From Lewinellaceae bacterium (lineage in GTDB: Bacteria > Bacteroidota > Bacteroidia > Chitinophagales > Saprospiraceae): a DNA stretch of 64,000 bases. This document shows, one piece after another, positions 1 through 9,258 of this stretch (position 1 is the stretch's first letter; each line of letters begins with the position of its first letter). The stretch lies in assembly GCA_016716135.1 (NCBI GenBank), contig JADJWX010000007.1:310001-374000 (forward strand). The letters are read 5' to 3'. The notes below the pieces were generated by a model, which saw only the letters and a program-made list of their open reading frames with translations, was not told the origin of the DNA and ran no database searches. The translations under genes were made by a program, and so were the position numbers.

Positions 1-3000
1 TTACCGGTACGGTGTCGGATATTGAACAATTCGGCTGAAATTCCAGCACAGCAGTATAGGTTGTGCTCAGCAGCGGCGAAACGGTGATGCTGGGCCCCGT
101 GCCCGGCCCCGGCACCCAAACGATGGTGCCTGGCGTACCCGTTGTGGTGGCGGTAAGCGTCACTGCGTCGCCCTGGCAAACCGTCTGTCCGGCTCCGGCC
201 TCGATTGTGGCGCTGTTTACCGTCACCGTCACGGTGCCCTGGTCGGTGCATTGCTGCCCTTGGGCAAAAACGCTGTAGGTGGTTGTCACTTCCGGGAAAA
301 CGGTGGGTGTAGCTGCCGTGGTATCCTCAATCGATGCCGGATCGCCCGGCGCCACCACCGTCCAGGTATACCTATCCAGCGGATTGGTCGGGATGTTGTT
401 CAACACCACGCTATCGCCCCTGCAAATCGTTTTTGGCGACAAATCCAGCGCCGGAAGTGGCAACACCGTCACCGTCACACTGGTTGGCATCGGGCAGTCG
501 GCATCCGGTGTATTGACCATAAATGTGGTCGTTTGCGCCGGGCTGGCTGTCGGTGTTTTGCACATGGTGCAACTCAGCGCACCGGAAGGATCATCCCATT
601 CCACCGCCTGATCGGGGTTGACCGTTACGGAAAGTTGTGTCGATTCGCCCGGGCAAATTGCCGGCGGATTGGCGGTGGCAACAATGACAGGCGGTACGCC
701 TACCGGGACAAACACCTCGGCAGTGTCGGTACAGGCATGATTGTCAGTGATGCGCCGGAAGGTATTGGTAACCGTCGCGTTGATCACCATATTCCAATTA
801 TTTACCGGGGTCAGCTGACCTCCGAAGGGCTCCCATTGCTGGACCATCCCTGGAAAACTGGCCGGTTCATAAATTGGGGAAAGCAGGTAAATCGTATCGC
901 CAGGGCAGTAAATGTCTTTTTCCGGTTGTTTCACAATAGCCAGGTCGGGCAGTGAATCCACCCGGATATGCACCGAGTCGTACACCAGGCAGCCATTGAT
1001 ATTGTATGTGGCCAACACAGTTATGGATTCATCGGGCACCGTTGTGACCGTCGGGCCGCTGGTGGGGTTTACATAAAAACCGGGTTGCCAGTTGATGATT
1101 GTACCGGGCGGATTGGCATCGGCATTGAGCACGACGGTGTCGCCCAAACAAATTTCCCGGTTTTCGTCGCCTAAAATATCGACGTCGGCGGGTGTGATAT
1201 TCAGGGTTACGGTGGCTGTTTGGGTGCAATAGCCATTCGCGCTGGTGGCCGTGAGGGTGTACACCGTAGTCTGATCCGGCGTGGCAATGGGCCCCGAACT
1301 GGCGGGGTCGTTCAGGCCGGTCGGCGGCGACCAGAGGTACTGGCTGGTGCTTTGAATTTCTGTTGCAAGTTGGTAGGGGAAATTTTGACAAACAGTGGTA
1401 TCCAGCGCCGGAATTTCAGGAAAAAACAGCGTGTCCACTTCCACGGTAATGTCTTCGAGTACCGCCGGGCAGCCGGGCACCTGAAGGGTAGCGGTGTAGG
1501 TGGTTGTCTGCAACGGATAGGCGAGTGGGCTGGCGCTGGCGGCATCGCTAAGCTTTGTTTTCGGCGTCCAAGTCACACCCTGCAAGCCGGCATTGGTTAT
1601 CGCGTGCAATTGCAGCGTATCGCCCTGGCAAATATTCGGCGCCGCGTCGGACGTAAGCATCAAGGTCGGCGTATTGATAATTTTTACAAACACCGAGGCC
1701 GTGTCGGAACAGTTCCCAATCGAGCCAATTACCTGCAACATAACATCCTGGCCGGGGGTGATCGTGGGGTTGGGCACATTGGGGTCGCTGACTGCCAGCG
1801 GCGGGGTCCACATGTAATTCAAGGCCCCGGTAGCCTCCAGTTGCGCAGTACCGCCCTGGCAAACGTACACGGTATCGGCGCCGCCATTGACAAGCACTTC
1901 CGCTTCGTCGCGCAATTCAAGCGTCAGGGTTTGAAAGACCACGGAGCCGCAGCCAAAATCGTTGGACAAGCTGATGGTAATGGTTTCCACGCCTTCAACA
2001 TCCGAATCCAGTAAGGGAACTATGGGAAACGTCAGCACCGAGTCGCCGGGCTGGAAGGTGATGACCGCCGGAATATTCAGCAGGTAATCCGTGCCCGGGG
2101 TAGCGGAACCACCGACTGTTACGGTGTAGCTTACCGGGTTGGGTTTGGTTTGGCTCAGGCTGATGATGAGCTGATCCTGATCGCCGGTGCAGCTTTCGAT
2201 AAAATAGTCGAGCCCGCTGGCAAATTCCACGGCCAGATTAGGGGCGCCGCCCCGCACTTCGGAAATAAAAACGCCGGAATCGTACAGCGGGTCGAAACGG
2301 TCGGCTACGGCCAGTTTGAGGTGGTAGGTATTGCAGGGAATAACGTCTACCCGCGCGGTCAGGCTTTTTTTGACACCCAGGAAATCCGACGTGAACCCGT
2401 CGTATTGCAGGGTAGAATTTTCCCAGACGCCGTTGTTGCGGTAATATTCCCAGTTGACCACGTTGTTCACACTGTTGATTTGCACCGGTGTGGCTGTTCC
2501 CGGCAAAACGGCAATATTTTGGGCGCCGCCCAAATTCGGGTCGCCGGCAATGCCCGGCCCGGACGCCAGAAAAGCAAAAATATCGTTGAACAAATCGTTG
2601 GCATACTCAGGGTATTCCTCCGAGCCGAAAATGTATTCAAACGTGAGCTCATCTGAGGCGACAAACACATCCATTTCAATCACACAGGCATCCTGCGACG
2701 TCACCGGGCTACCCTGCAACACGGAGAGGTAATCCAGGTCCGCATCGCCGGCGGACAAATGGGCAAATGTCGCGTCGTCCTGGTTGTTCGGCCCGGGCAC
2801 ATTGCCCAGAGCGCCGGAGGTCAGCAACAGGCCTTTGCGCAAGCCCAGGTCGTTGTTGTCTGACGCAAAGCCGAAGGTGCCGTAGGCGCCGGTATTGCAT
2901 TTGATGTCGGTAATCGTGACCGTGGTTCCCGGCGCCAGAATAGCATCAACGATGTCGGCATTGTTCACCGAACTTTCCACCTCAATCGGGTCAATCACTT

Positions 3001-3922
3001 CGCAGGCAGTCGAACTACAGGTCCATTGCCCTTTGAAACCTTCAAACTGGACCGTGGCATCCGACTGAAACTGGATGGTCAGGCATCCGCTGTTTGCCTG
3101 TACCCGGAAACAAACCCCGCCGCCGCCGTCGGTGCCGAACGGATTGCTAAACCCGTTGATCTGCGCCAGTACCGGGGCGCTGGTGTTGACGCCGTCGAAA
3201 AACGAAAGCACGTCGTTGCCCGGAGCGCCGGGGAGATTGGCCGGCCCGGCATCCAGGCTGAAATACTCCAGCGTAAACTCGATGCAGGCAGCCGGGGTGC
3301 TCGGGCAAATCGTAAACGTATGATCTTCATTGCCGCTGTAATCGCCGTCCGGGCCACCGGTATCGTACAGCGTACCCGCGCACAAACTCGAGCTGCCCTG
3401 GTCAATAGTCACCACGGGCGGAATTTCATTGACACATAAATTGAACGTACCGGGGTTGGAATTGCCGCCCGGCGCAAAATCAGAAACCCGGATAAAATAA
3501 ATGGCCCCCGGCGTGAGCGCTTCCAAGTCCAGAAACAGGTCGGATTGCCCTTGCGGGACGGCAATACAATCCAGCTCGGCCAGGCCATCGGTGCTACAAT
3601 CGCCCCGGTAAACAGCCAGTTGGGTACCGGTAATCGGGGTAAGGCCGGCGCCCGTCAGTTCAACCCGGAAATCCAGCGGTGCGCTGGGGCAGGTGAAATA
3701 AAACCACACATCGTTGCCCGGCGCGCCGCCGCCAAAACAACTGGGCACGTTGTTCGACCCAATATCCGAAGGCGTGGCATCCACATTGGTGTAAATATTG
3801 GACGTGCAATTTGGGGCGATGCCCAGGTCAATCGGCGCATCGCAGTGGTCGTTTGCCGGTGTTTGCGCAAGCAGGGAGGCAGCCATCAGCCAGGCCACCA
3901 GAAAAAAGTAGAGTTGTTTCAT
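1..3922 (-). CDS. Giant secreted protein with CUB-like, choice-of-anchor L and Ig/PKD-like domains (3' end outside window)
   Basis: The reading frame is open from an ATG at 3922 to the window edge (about 1307 codons), so the C-terminus is missing. It starts with a signal peptide (MKQLYFFLVAWLMAASLLAQ). A beta-sandwich module of the kind common in Bacteroidota exoproteins follows, then a CUB-like domain (about residues 176-300, with a YDTGGPDGDYSGNEDHTF stretch). A choice-of-anchor L domain spans about 312-560, with its hallmark FEYIFGSEEYPEY. A Calx-beta-like segment (about 565-670) comes next, and then serial Ig/PKD-like repeats that each begin with a C-x-G-D/E phrase (e.g. ICQGDTLQL, ICLGDTVVL, ICPGESTQL). 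The family is extracellular and usually T9SS-exported and adhesive, with the sorting domain at the C-terminus; that part lies off the window, so its presence is inferred. Confidence 0.85.
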   Translation of the reverse strand, partial: MKQLYFFLVAWLMAASLLAQTPANDHCDAPIDLGIAPNCTSNIYTNVDATPSDIGSNNVPSCFGGGAPGNDVWFYFTCPSAPLDFRVELTGAGLTPITGTQLAVYRGDCSTDGLAELDCIAVPQGQSDLFLDLEALTPGAIYFIRVSDFAPGGNSNPGTFNLCVNEIPPVVTIDQGSSSLCAGTLYDTGGPDGDYSGNEDHTFTICPSTPAACIEFTLEYFSLDAGPANLPGAPGNDVLSFFDGVNTSAPVLAQINGFSNPFGTDGGGGVCFRVQANSGCLTIQFQSDATVQFEGFKGQWTCSSTACEVIDPIEVESSVNNADIVDAILAPGTTVTITDIKCNTGAYGTFGFASDNNDLGLRKGLLLTSGALGNVPGPNNQDDATFAHLSAGDADLDYLSVLQGSPVTSQDACVIEMDVFVASDELTFEYIFGSEEYPEYANDLFNDIFAFLASGPGIAGDPNLGGAQNIAVLPGTATPVQINSVNNVVNWEYYRNNGVWENSTLQYDGFTSDFLGVKKSLTARVDVIPCNTYHLKLAVADRFDPLYDSGVFISEVRGGAPNLAVEFASGLDYFIESCTGDQDQLIISLSQTKPNPVSYTVTVGGSATPGTDYLLNIPAVITFQPGDSVLTFPIVPLLDSDVEGVETITISLSNDFGCGSVVFQTLTLELRDEAEVLVNGGADTVYVCQGGTAQLEATGALNYMWTPPLAVSDPNVPNPTITPGQDVMLQVIGSIGNCSDTASVFVKIINTPTLMLTSDAAPNICQGDTLQLHAITNAGLQGVTWTPKTKLSDAASASPLAYPLQTTTYTATLQVPGCPAVLEDITVEVDTLFFPEIPALDTTVCQNFPYQLATEIQSTSQYLWSPPTGLNDPASSGPIATPDQTTVYTLTATSANGYCTQTATVTLNITPADVDILGDENREICLGDTVVLNADANPPGTIINWQPGFYVNPTSGPTVTTVPDESITVLATYNINGCLVYDSVHIRVDSLPDLAIVKQPEKDIYCPGDTIYLLSPIYEPASFPGMVQQWEPFGGQLTPVNNWNMVINATVTNTFRRITDNHACTDTAEVFVPVGVPPVIVATANPPAICPGESTQLSVTVNPDQAVEWDDPSGALSCTMCKTPTASPAQTTTFMVNTPDADCPMPTSVTVTVLPLPALDLSPKTICRGDSVVLNNIPTNPLDRYTWTVVAPGDPASIEDTTAATPTVFPEVTTTYSVFAQGQQCTDQGTVTVTVNSATIEAGAGQTVCQGDAVTLTATTTGTPGTIVWVPGPGTGPSITVSPLLSTTYTAVLEFQPNCSISDTVPV

Positions 3923-4072
3923 GTGTCCGAAGTGGAAAGTTTCCGCGTTGTGTAGGTTTTAGTGGGGCATAGACAGGGCGTCAAAAATAGGCAGTTGCCC
4001 GGGAAAGCCGCAACTGCGCCGGATGAAATTAGCCGAATGACGCCGAGGGCACATCAGGCGACGCGCCTAACC

Positions 4073-4495
4073 CTATTCACATTGCTCCAGCAAACGCTCC
4101 ACCTCATCCAGCCGGTAGGGTGGATTCGAATTTCCCCAACTGTGGTTGATAAAATTCAGGATATTGGTAATATGCACTGGCGACAGCGTTGGCACCCCCG
4201 GCATTTGTTCGGCATACTGGCGGCCATTTACCAGAATGGTGTCTTTCAGCCCGTATTTCAGAATGCAGGGTAGGCGGTCGCGTGCTGTTTCCAGATAATC
4301 GGCGCCGGCCAGCGGCGGGATCAAGGCGCTGAGGCCAACCCCGTCGTCCATGTGGCAATTGGCGCAGTGGGTTTTGTAGAGCCGCTCGCCTTCGGTATAT
4401 GGTGTTCCGCTACAGGCGGCAAATACCAGGAGTAAAAAAATCCCGATCGCTCCGTGTTTTCCGTGTCTCCGTGGTGAAAACTTTAAATTTTGCAT
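4073..4495 (-). CDS. Lipoprotein mono-haem cytochrome c
   Basis: A 140-residue protein with one haem c site, CANCH, inside HCANCHMDDGVGL, and a distal methionine candidate in QMPGVPTLS. The lipobox FAAC predicts lipid anchoring in the periplasm, where it would carry electrons. It is probably a short class I cytochrome c of the kind found beside SCO1 and copper enzymes. The only plausible start is the ATG at 4495. The first 18 codons overlap a dispersed intergenic repeat (4450-4480), which encodes the positively charged n-region of the signal peptide (FSPRRHGKHG). It lies between two secreted-protein genes on the same strand, 8 bases from the stop of the upstream one. Partner enzyme unknown. 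Confidence 0.85.
   Translation of the reverse strand: MQNLKFSPRRHGKHGAIGIFLLLVFAACSGTPYTEGERLYKTHCANCHMDDGVGLSALIPPLAGADYLETARDRLPCILKYGLKDTILVNGRQYAEQMPGVPTLSPVHITNILNFINHSWGNSNPPYRLDEVERLLEQCE
4450..4480. repeat. Single arm of the CTCCGTG-word intergenic repeat
   Basis: The segment reads as CTCCGTG, TTTTCCGTG and TCTCCGTGGTGAAAA words. The same words form hairpin arms at 19562-19646 and 29230-29312. Here only one arm is present, and it overlaps the first codons of the cytochrome c lipoprotein gene. Confidence 0.7.
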
Positions 4496-4503
4496 AAAAC
4501 AAG

Positions 4504-6057
4504 CTACCCTTGAATGACGTCAACCGTGGCGCTGCTCGTGCAGCCGGTTTCCAGATCGGTCACTGTCACGGTATACATACCCGGAACAGAAACCGCCGGG
4601 TTTTGTTGGCCGGAGGTAAACCCTGCCGGTCCGGTCCAGGCATACGAAACATTGGAAAACAGGGAATGCACCTGCAGGATCACCCAGGGACTTTGCGGTG
4701 TCAGTGTACCTCCGGCAGCTGAAATTGGCGGCGGCTCGGTTAGTTGTTTGATCAAAATGGTATCCGTTGCCGAGCAGTTTGCCGGACCCACCATGGCGTT
4801 TACCTGTAAAAAATAAAACCCCGGGGTGGAAACAGTCAGGTTGTCACCGGTGCCCACGATTTCGCCCTGCATATTGAGCCAACGTTTGGTGCCGATGGCT
4901 GGGGCGCTGGTCAGAATTAGTTCCGGTTCGGCACAGGTCAGTCCCTGCGCGGCAGTCACAATTTTCGCCTGCGCTTCCAGCACCAGCACAGAGAAATTGA
5001 TCAGGCTGTCGCAGCCCAGGTATGACGTACAGGTATGGGTGTACGAACCGCCTTCCTTGTAAGCCTGCCCGCAAACAACTACTGAGTCACCAGCGCAAAT
5101 AGTCTGCGGTGGCAAAAAGCGGATAATCGGCGCCCGCACGATCACTTTCTGTCGAACAATGCTGTCGCAGGTAAACGCCTTGTCATAGATTCCACTGGCC
5201 GACACCGATCCACCCCAAGGGAGTTCATAAGGCAAGTCATTTGAACAAACAAACACATCCGGCAAGGTGTAAATCGTACCCAGTGGCTCCCGGTACACGG
5301 TCTTGCATTGGGAATTTAACGGAAGCGAACAGCTATTGCCCGCTTCCACGCATACTTGCGCCGAATCCACCGTGGTCAGTTGAATTTCCACCGCGTTGTT
5401 GCCCGGCGCGGGAAGTTTAACCGTCCCGGGATAACCGTTGATCAGCACACCTGGTGGAGCCGTCCAGATGTAAAACCCTGCATTATTAACCGGATCGACT
5501 GAAATAGTGCCGGGCAACCCGAAGCAAAACGTATCCTGCCCGGAAACCGGACCGACGGGATCCACCGGGTACGTGCTGGAAACCGCTCCCGGGCTAACCG
5601 ATAGTACAAAATCGCAGTGATCGCCCACAAAACCATCGATCATGAGGTAATACACCTGGCCCGGCGTCAGGCTGGCCGTTATCGAAACCGGAATATCGCC
5701 ATAATTATAAGCGCCCGGGTTACAGGCAATCGGCACACCGTAACAAATGGACGTCAGGGCGATTTGGAGGCCATTTCCCAGGGTACAATTACTTGGGGTG
5801 GCAGTAAAAGTGCCGGAAGTGGCCCCTGCGATAAAGGCGAACCACTGGTCATTTTCATAGGAAACGCAATACGGCTGAGCCTGAACCCCGGTGAAATTGC
5901 TGGTGTTCCCCGTCAGGCCATCCAGGTTGCAGGCAAGGCAGGCGAATTGGCAATGATCGGCGCCCGGGCCGTTGGGGATTGGGCAGGGATACAGCGTTTG
6001 GGCGCTCAGGGAAACGGAAAGGCCGATGGCGATGGACAGGGTCAGCAGTATTTTCAT
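4504..6057 (-). CDS. Secreted PKD/Ig-like domain protein
   Basis: The chosen start (ATG 6057, MKILLTLSIAIG) gives a clean Sec signal peptide ending at LSAQ; an upstream ATG at 6075 would add six residues before it. The first domain (about 25-170, containing GADHCQFACLACNL and paired cysteines) is a beta-sandwich like the N-terminal domain of the giant protein at 1-3922. Ig/PKD-like repeats follow, including CAGDSVVVCGQAY and an ending VTVTDLETGCTSSATV. No T9SS sorting domain is visible at the C-terminus (it ends VDVIQG). Probably an extracellular or surface structural/adhesive protein; specific function unknown. It follows the SCO1 gene on the same strand. Confidence 0.75.
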   Translation of the reverse strand: MKILLTLSIAIGLSVSLSAQTLYPCPIPNGPGADHCQFACLACNLDGLTGNTSNFTGVQAQPYCVSYENDQWFAFIAGATSGTFTATPSNCTLGNGLQIALTSICYGVPIACNPGAYNYGDIPVSITASLTPGQVYYLMIDGFVGDHCDFVLSVSPGAVSSTYPVDPVGPVSGQDTFCFGLPGTISVDPVNNAGFYIWTAPPGVLINGYPGTVKLPAPGNNAVEIQLTTVDSAQVCVEAGNSCSLPLNSQCKTVYREPLGTIYTLPDVFVCSNDLPYELPWGGSVSASGIYDKAFTCDSIVRQKVIVRAPIIRFLPPQTICAGDSVVVCGQAYKEGGSYTHTCTSYLGCDSLINFSVLVLEAQAKIVTAAQGLTCAEPELILTSAPAIGTKRWLNMQGEIVGTGDNLTVSTPGFYFLQVNAMVGPANCSATDTILIKQLTEPPPISAAGGTLTPQSPWVILQVHSLFSNVSYAWTGPAGFTSGQQNPAVSVPGMYTVTVTDLETGCTSSATVDVIQG

Positions 6058-6119
6058 GGGATAAATTTTTCCCAAAGAAAACAGAAAGCCTGCACTCTCC
6101 TGCCTTTTTTTGAGAATTA

Positions 6120-6797
6120 TCAGTGACCAAATTGCTCCGCGAGCAACACATCAATATCCTTCATAAACCGGTCCACATCTTCCGCATCGGTGCCATCGCA
6201 AAACGAACGCACGTGCTTGTTTTTGTCGACCAGGATTAGCCGGCCGCTGTGATCGAAACCGCCGGGCGCGTCGGGATTTTCGGTGGCTACGCTGAAATAA
6301 TCGTCGGCAATGCCGTAAATCGCATCGTGGTCGCCGGTCACCAGGTGCCAGCGGTTGGTTTGGATTCCGAGCTTTTCGGCGTGCCGTTTCAGCGCGGCCA
6401 CGGTATCGTTTTTCACGTCGATGGAATGCGACAAGAGCACCACCCGGTCGTCGTTTTCGTATTTTTTATAAATGCGGAGCCCGTTGGCTTTCACCTTCGG
6501 ACAAATCGTAGGGCAGTGGATAAAAAAGAAATCCACCACGTAAATTTTGTCCTTGAATGTGGCATTGGTAATCAACTGGCTGTCCTGATCGACAAAGGCA
6601 AAATCCGGAATGATCGGGTAAAGCGTATCGCCAATGGCCGCCTTGGTGTCGTAGGTTGCGCTCAAGCCGGAAAGTCCCAGCGTATCGCCTACCACGACCC
6701 GGTTGCCGAGGATGGGCAGGGTGCGCGGTGCATTGCCGGAGTTGCAGGCATAGAAAAGTGTAAATGCAATACCTAAAACAAAAATATGTTTCATCAT
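6120..6797 (-). CDS. SCO1/SenC-family copper chaperone lipoprotein
   Basis: SCO proteins are thioredoxin-fold lipoproteins that deliver copper to the CuA site of cytochrome oxidase or act as thiol reductants. The copper-binding CPTIC motif is at residues 95-99 and the conserved histidine is in FDHSGR (residue 183). The lipobox FYAC follows a short hydrophobic signal. I start at the ATG at 6797 because it lies just after the stop of the upstream membrane gene (6811); a longer frame beginning at 6821 would overlap it. The pair looks co-transcribed from the promoter at 7251-7258. Length (226 residues) fits the family. Confidence 0.92.
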   Translation of the reverse strand: MMKHIFVLGIAFTLFYACNSGNAPRTLPILGNRVVVGDTLGLSGLSATYDTKAAIGDTLYPIIPDFAFVDQDSQLITNATFKDKIYVVDFFFIHCPTICPKVKANGLRIYKKYENDDRVVLLSHSIDVKNDTVAALKRHAEKLGIQTNRWHLVTGDHDAIYGIADDYFSVATENPDAPGGFDHSGRLILVDKNKHVRSFCDGTDAEDVDRFMKDIDVLLAEQFGH

Positions 6798-6810
6798 CAA
6801 TGGTGTAAGA

Positions 6811-7230
6811 TTAACGTTCAACCAACTGCCGGGCTGCCTCCAGGGCGGCCTGGATGTCCTGCTGGTTTTTGCTGATTTTCAGCTTTTGATCTTCCAGATA
6901 AGTGGCGGCGGCTTCCGGTGCGAGTTTGGTTGGGGCCTTGTATTCGCGCATCCAGGTGTACATGTCCTCTTCAGCGAGTTTAATTTGCCGCAGCACCAGC
7001 CGGATAGAGTCGGCCCGGCCCGACAGGGAATCCAGTTCCGACATTTCACGTTTTAACATGCGCCCGTAGCGGTTCATGCCGGCCATTTCCTTCATGGCTT
7101 CGTCGTGGATAGCCATAGTCGACTGCATCAGGTCGTCAACCGCCGTGTTTTTTTCACCGTCGGCATTAAAAAAAATGAAGAGCAGCACCGCTGCGGCAAC
7201 GCCAAGTCCGATCCAACTACTTTTATCCAT
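6811..7230 (-). CDS. Small membrane-anchored coiled-coil protein
   Basis: A 139-residue protein with one N-terminal membrane segment (WIGLGVAAAVLLFIFF), followed by an almost wholly helical charged domain rich in heptads (MAIHDEAMKEMAGMNRYGRM, then LKISKNQQDIQAALEAAR). The topology suggests a tail in the periplasm or cytoplasm. I do not recognise a named family. It is the first gene of a unit with SCO1 downstream, so a role around copper delivery or respiratory assembly is possible but only inferred. Confidence 0.7.
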   Translation of the reverse strand: MDKSSWIGLGVAAAVLLFIFFNADGEKNTAVDDLMQSTMAIHDEAMKEMAGMNRYGRMLKREMSELDSLSGRADSIRLVLRQIKLAEEDMYTWMREYKAPTKLAPEAAATYLEDQKLKISKNQQDIQAALEAARQLVER

Positions 7231-7250
7231 AAGTCAAATTTTTTTGCGGG

Positions 7251-7258
7251 CAAATGTA
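7251..7258 (-). promoter_or_regulatory. -7 box TACATTTG upstream of the membrane coiled-coil gene
   Basis: The minus strand reads TACATTTG, an exact match to the Bacteroidota sigma-A -7 consensus TAnnTTTG, 20 bases before the ATG at 7230. It would drive the coiled-coil gene and SCO1. Confidence 0.55.
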
Positions 7259-7303
7259 CCGTCTTCCGACAGGAGAAACAGGCCCGGCCCGGGTTTGTTT
7301 TGC

Positions 7304-7311
7304 TAATTTTG
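7304..7311 (+). promoter_or_regulatory. -7 box TAATTTTG upstream of purB
   Basis: An exact TAnnTTTG match 79 bases before the purB ATG. It predicts a leader of roughly 75 nucleotides, which contains the perfect hairpin at 7343-7362. Confidence 0.55.
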
Positions 7312-7342
7312 CAAATCCATTTACCCGTTTCTCCTTTCTCCG

Positions 7343-7362
7343 CCCAGCCGTTCACGGCTGGG
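7343..7362 (+). promoter_or_regulatory. Perfect 8-bp hairpin in the purB leader
   Basis: CCCAGCCG and CGGCTGGG pair around a TTCA loop. An A-rich run, not a T-run, follows, so it is unlikely to be a terminator of plus-strand transcripts. It sits between the predicted promoter and the purB start and may affect mRNA stability or translation (inference). Confidence 0.4.
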
Positions 7363-7390
7363 AAAAAAAGTTTTTAAATCAATACACCCT

Positions 7391-8722
7391 ATGCTGCTTG
7401 CCATATCGCCGATCGACGGGCGTTACGCCGACAAAACCCGGGAAATTGCCGAGTTCTTCAGTGAATATGCCCTGATCCGTTACCGCGTGTTTGTCGAAAT
7501 CCAGTATTTCATTGCCCTGTGCCAGTACGGGCTACCGCAGCTGGCCGATTTCGAAGAGGAAAAAATTGATGCGCTGAACGCCATTTTTGAAAATTTCAAC
7601 ATGGCCGATGCCGAGTACATCAAAACCATCGAACGCACCACCAACCACGACGTGAAAGCCGTGGAGTATTTTCTCAAAGAACGCTTCGATGCCCTGGAGA
7701 TCGGGCACCTCAAGGAATTTGTGCATTTCGGCCTGACCTCGCAAGACGTGAACAACACGGCCACGCCGCTGCTGTTCAAACACGCGCTCAAGGAAGTGTA
7801 TTACCCGCTGTTGGAACGCCTGCGTGATCAACTGAACCAGTTGGCGCAAGACTGGGCCCGGGTGCCCATGCTGGCCCGTACCCATGGCCAGCCGGCCTCC
7901 CCCACCCTGCTGGGCAAGGAGTTGCAGGTGTTTGTGGAACGGATCGACGGGCAGCTGGAATTGTTGCGCAACATCCCGCACCGGGCAAAATTCGGCGGCG
8001 CCACCGGCAATTTTAACGCGCACTACGCTGCGTACCCGGACTACGAGTGGCGCCGGTTTGGCGACGACTTTGTGCGGGAGTTTCTCGGTCTGGAACGCTC
8101 GCGGGTGACCACCCAAATCGAATCCTACGACCACCTCGCCGCCCAATGCCAGGCCCTCGGCCGCATCAACACCATCCTGATCGACCTGTGCCGCGACGTG
8201 TGGACCTACGTTTCCATGGAATATTTCCGGCAAAAAACCGTGAAAGACGAGGTGGGATCTTCCGCCATGCCACACAAGGTGAATCCGATCGATTTTGAAA
8301 ACGCCGAAGGCAACCTGGGTCTGGCCAATGCCATTTTTCATCACCTGGCCGAAAAACTGCCCATCAGCCGCCTCCAACGCGACCTGACCGACAGCACGGT
8401 ACTGCGCAACCTCGGCGTGCCGGTCGGGCATTCGATCATCGCCTTCAAGTCGATCCTGAAAGGCCTCGGCAAACTCATGCTCAACGAAGGCAAACTCTTC
8501 AACGACCTGGAAGACAACTGGATGGTGGTCGCCGAAGGCATTCAGGTGATCCTGCGCCGCGAAGGCTACCCGCAGCCCTACGAAGCCCTCAAAGACCTCA
8601 CCCGGGGCAGGCCGGTCATCGGCCGCGAAGAGCTGCACGAGTTTATCAAAGGCCTGAATGTCAGCGATGCCGTGAAGGAAGAGTTAAAGCAGCTGACGCC
8701 GCATAATTATGTGGGTAGCTGA
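7391..8722 (+). CDS. purB: Adenylosuccinate lyase
   Basis: Catalyses two fumarate-releasing steps: SAICAR to AICAR in purine synthesis, and adenylosuccinate to AMP. The protein is 443 residues, typical for the family. Visible motifs are TSQDVNNTA (about 116-124), ARTHGQPASP with the catalytic His (about 162-171), and the fumarase/lyase signature SSAMPHKVNPIDFENAEGN (about 289-307) with the flexible-loop serine. The ATG gives the conserved start MLLAISPIDGRYADKT. It is preceded by its own promoter and leader hairpin, and appears to be a single-gene unit. Confidence 0.97.
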   Translation: MLLAISPIDGRYADKTREIAEFFSEYALIRYRVFVEIQYFIALCQYGLPQLADFEEEKIDALNAIFENFNMADAEYIKTIERTTNHDVKAVEYFLKERFDALEIGHLKEFVHFGLTSQDVNNTATPLLFKHALKEVYYPLLERLRDQLNQLAQDWARVPMLARTHGQPASPTLLGKELQVFVERIDGQLELLRNIPHRAKFGGATGNFNAHYAAYPDYEWRRFGDDFVREFLGLERSRVTTQIESYDHLAAQCQALGRINTILIDLCRDVWTYVSMEYFRQKTVKDEVGSSAMPHKVNPIDFENAEGNLGLANAIFHHLAEKLPISRLQRDLTDSTVLRNLGVPVGHSIIAFKSILKGLGKLMLNEGKLFNDLEDNWMVVAEGIQVILRREGYPQPYEALKDLTRGRPVIGREELHEFIKGLNVSDAVKEELKQLTPHNYVGS

Positions 8723-8787
8723 ACCGGGCATTGAGTATTGCGCCTTGTACTTTTAAAACAAATTTTTGTTGGAAAATTAAACGTAGG

Positions 8788-9258
8788 ATGGACACAACAC
8801 TGGAACTAACACGATACGAAACAGAGCGCGGAAAACCTGTGCCCAGTAGAAATCATGCCTCGGTTCAAACAAACTTGATTTTTGCCTTCGCGCCCTATCG
8901 AAATGAACTTAGAATACTCAGCGAAATAGGTCTCGATCTGGCCAAATGGGAATCCGTGCCCGATATTGCGGTATACCCAAAAATGGAAATCGACTTTTTA
9001 CACGATGAAATTTCCATGAAAGAACCGCCGTTGACGGTCATTGAAATTTTGTCGCCCACCCAAAGTTTGCAGGAGTTGGTCTCCAAGGCGGAGAAATATT
9101 TTGAACACGGGGTGAAATCCTGCTGGCTCGCGCTGCTCTCCCTGCGCAATGTGTATGTGTTTTCCAGTCCGACCGAATATACCGTGTTCACCCACAAAGA
9201 CGTGCTGAACGACCCCGTGCTCTCCGTAGAAATGCCGCTGGGCGAGGTGTTCTCCTGA
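8788..9258 (+). CDS. Uma2-family (DUF820) restriction-endonuclease-fold protein
   Basis: A 156-residue protein with the Uma2 core: PDIAVYPK, TVIEILSPTQS and the KAEKYFEHGVKSCWL helix. The PD-(D/E)xK fold is expected from the Asp of PDIAV and the Glu of IEILS. Family members are annotated as putative endonucleases and occur in many copies in cyanobacteria and Bacteroidota; their biological role is not settled. I start at the ATG at 8788 (MDTTLELTRYE), since the upstream in-frame codons look like non-coding sequence. A large inverted-repeat element begins about 90 bases downstream. Confidence 0.8.
   Translation: MDTTLELTRYETERGKPVPSRNHASVQTNLIFAFAPYRNELRILSEIGLDLAKWESVPDIAVYPKMEIDFLHDEISMKEPPLTVIEILSPTQSLQELVSKAEKYFEHGVKSCWLALLSLRNVYVFSSPTEYTVFTHKDVLNDPVLSVEMPLGEVFS

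Noticed and set aside
7343..7362. Terminator upstream of purB
   Set aside because: The hairpin lacks a following T-run on either strand; recorded as a leader hairpin instead.
7532..8638. Long open frame antisense to purB (368 codons)
   Set aside because: It is the mirror of a strongly coding GC-rich gene, has no signal of its own and no recognisable domain; purB motifs on the plus strand are decisive.
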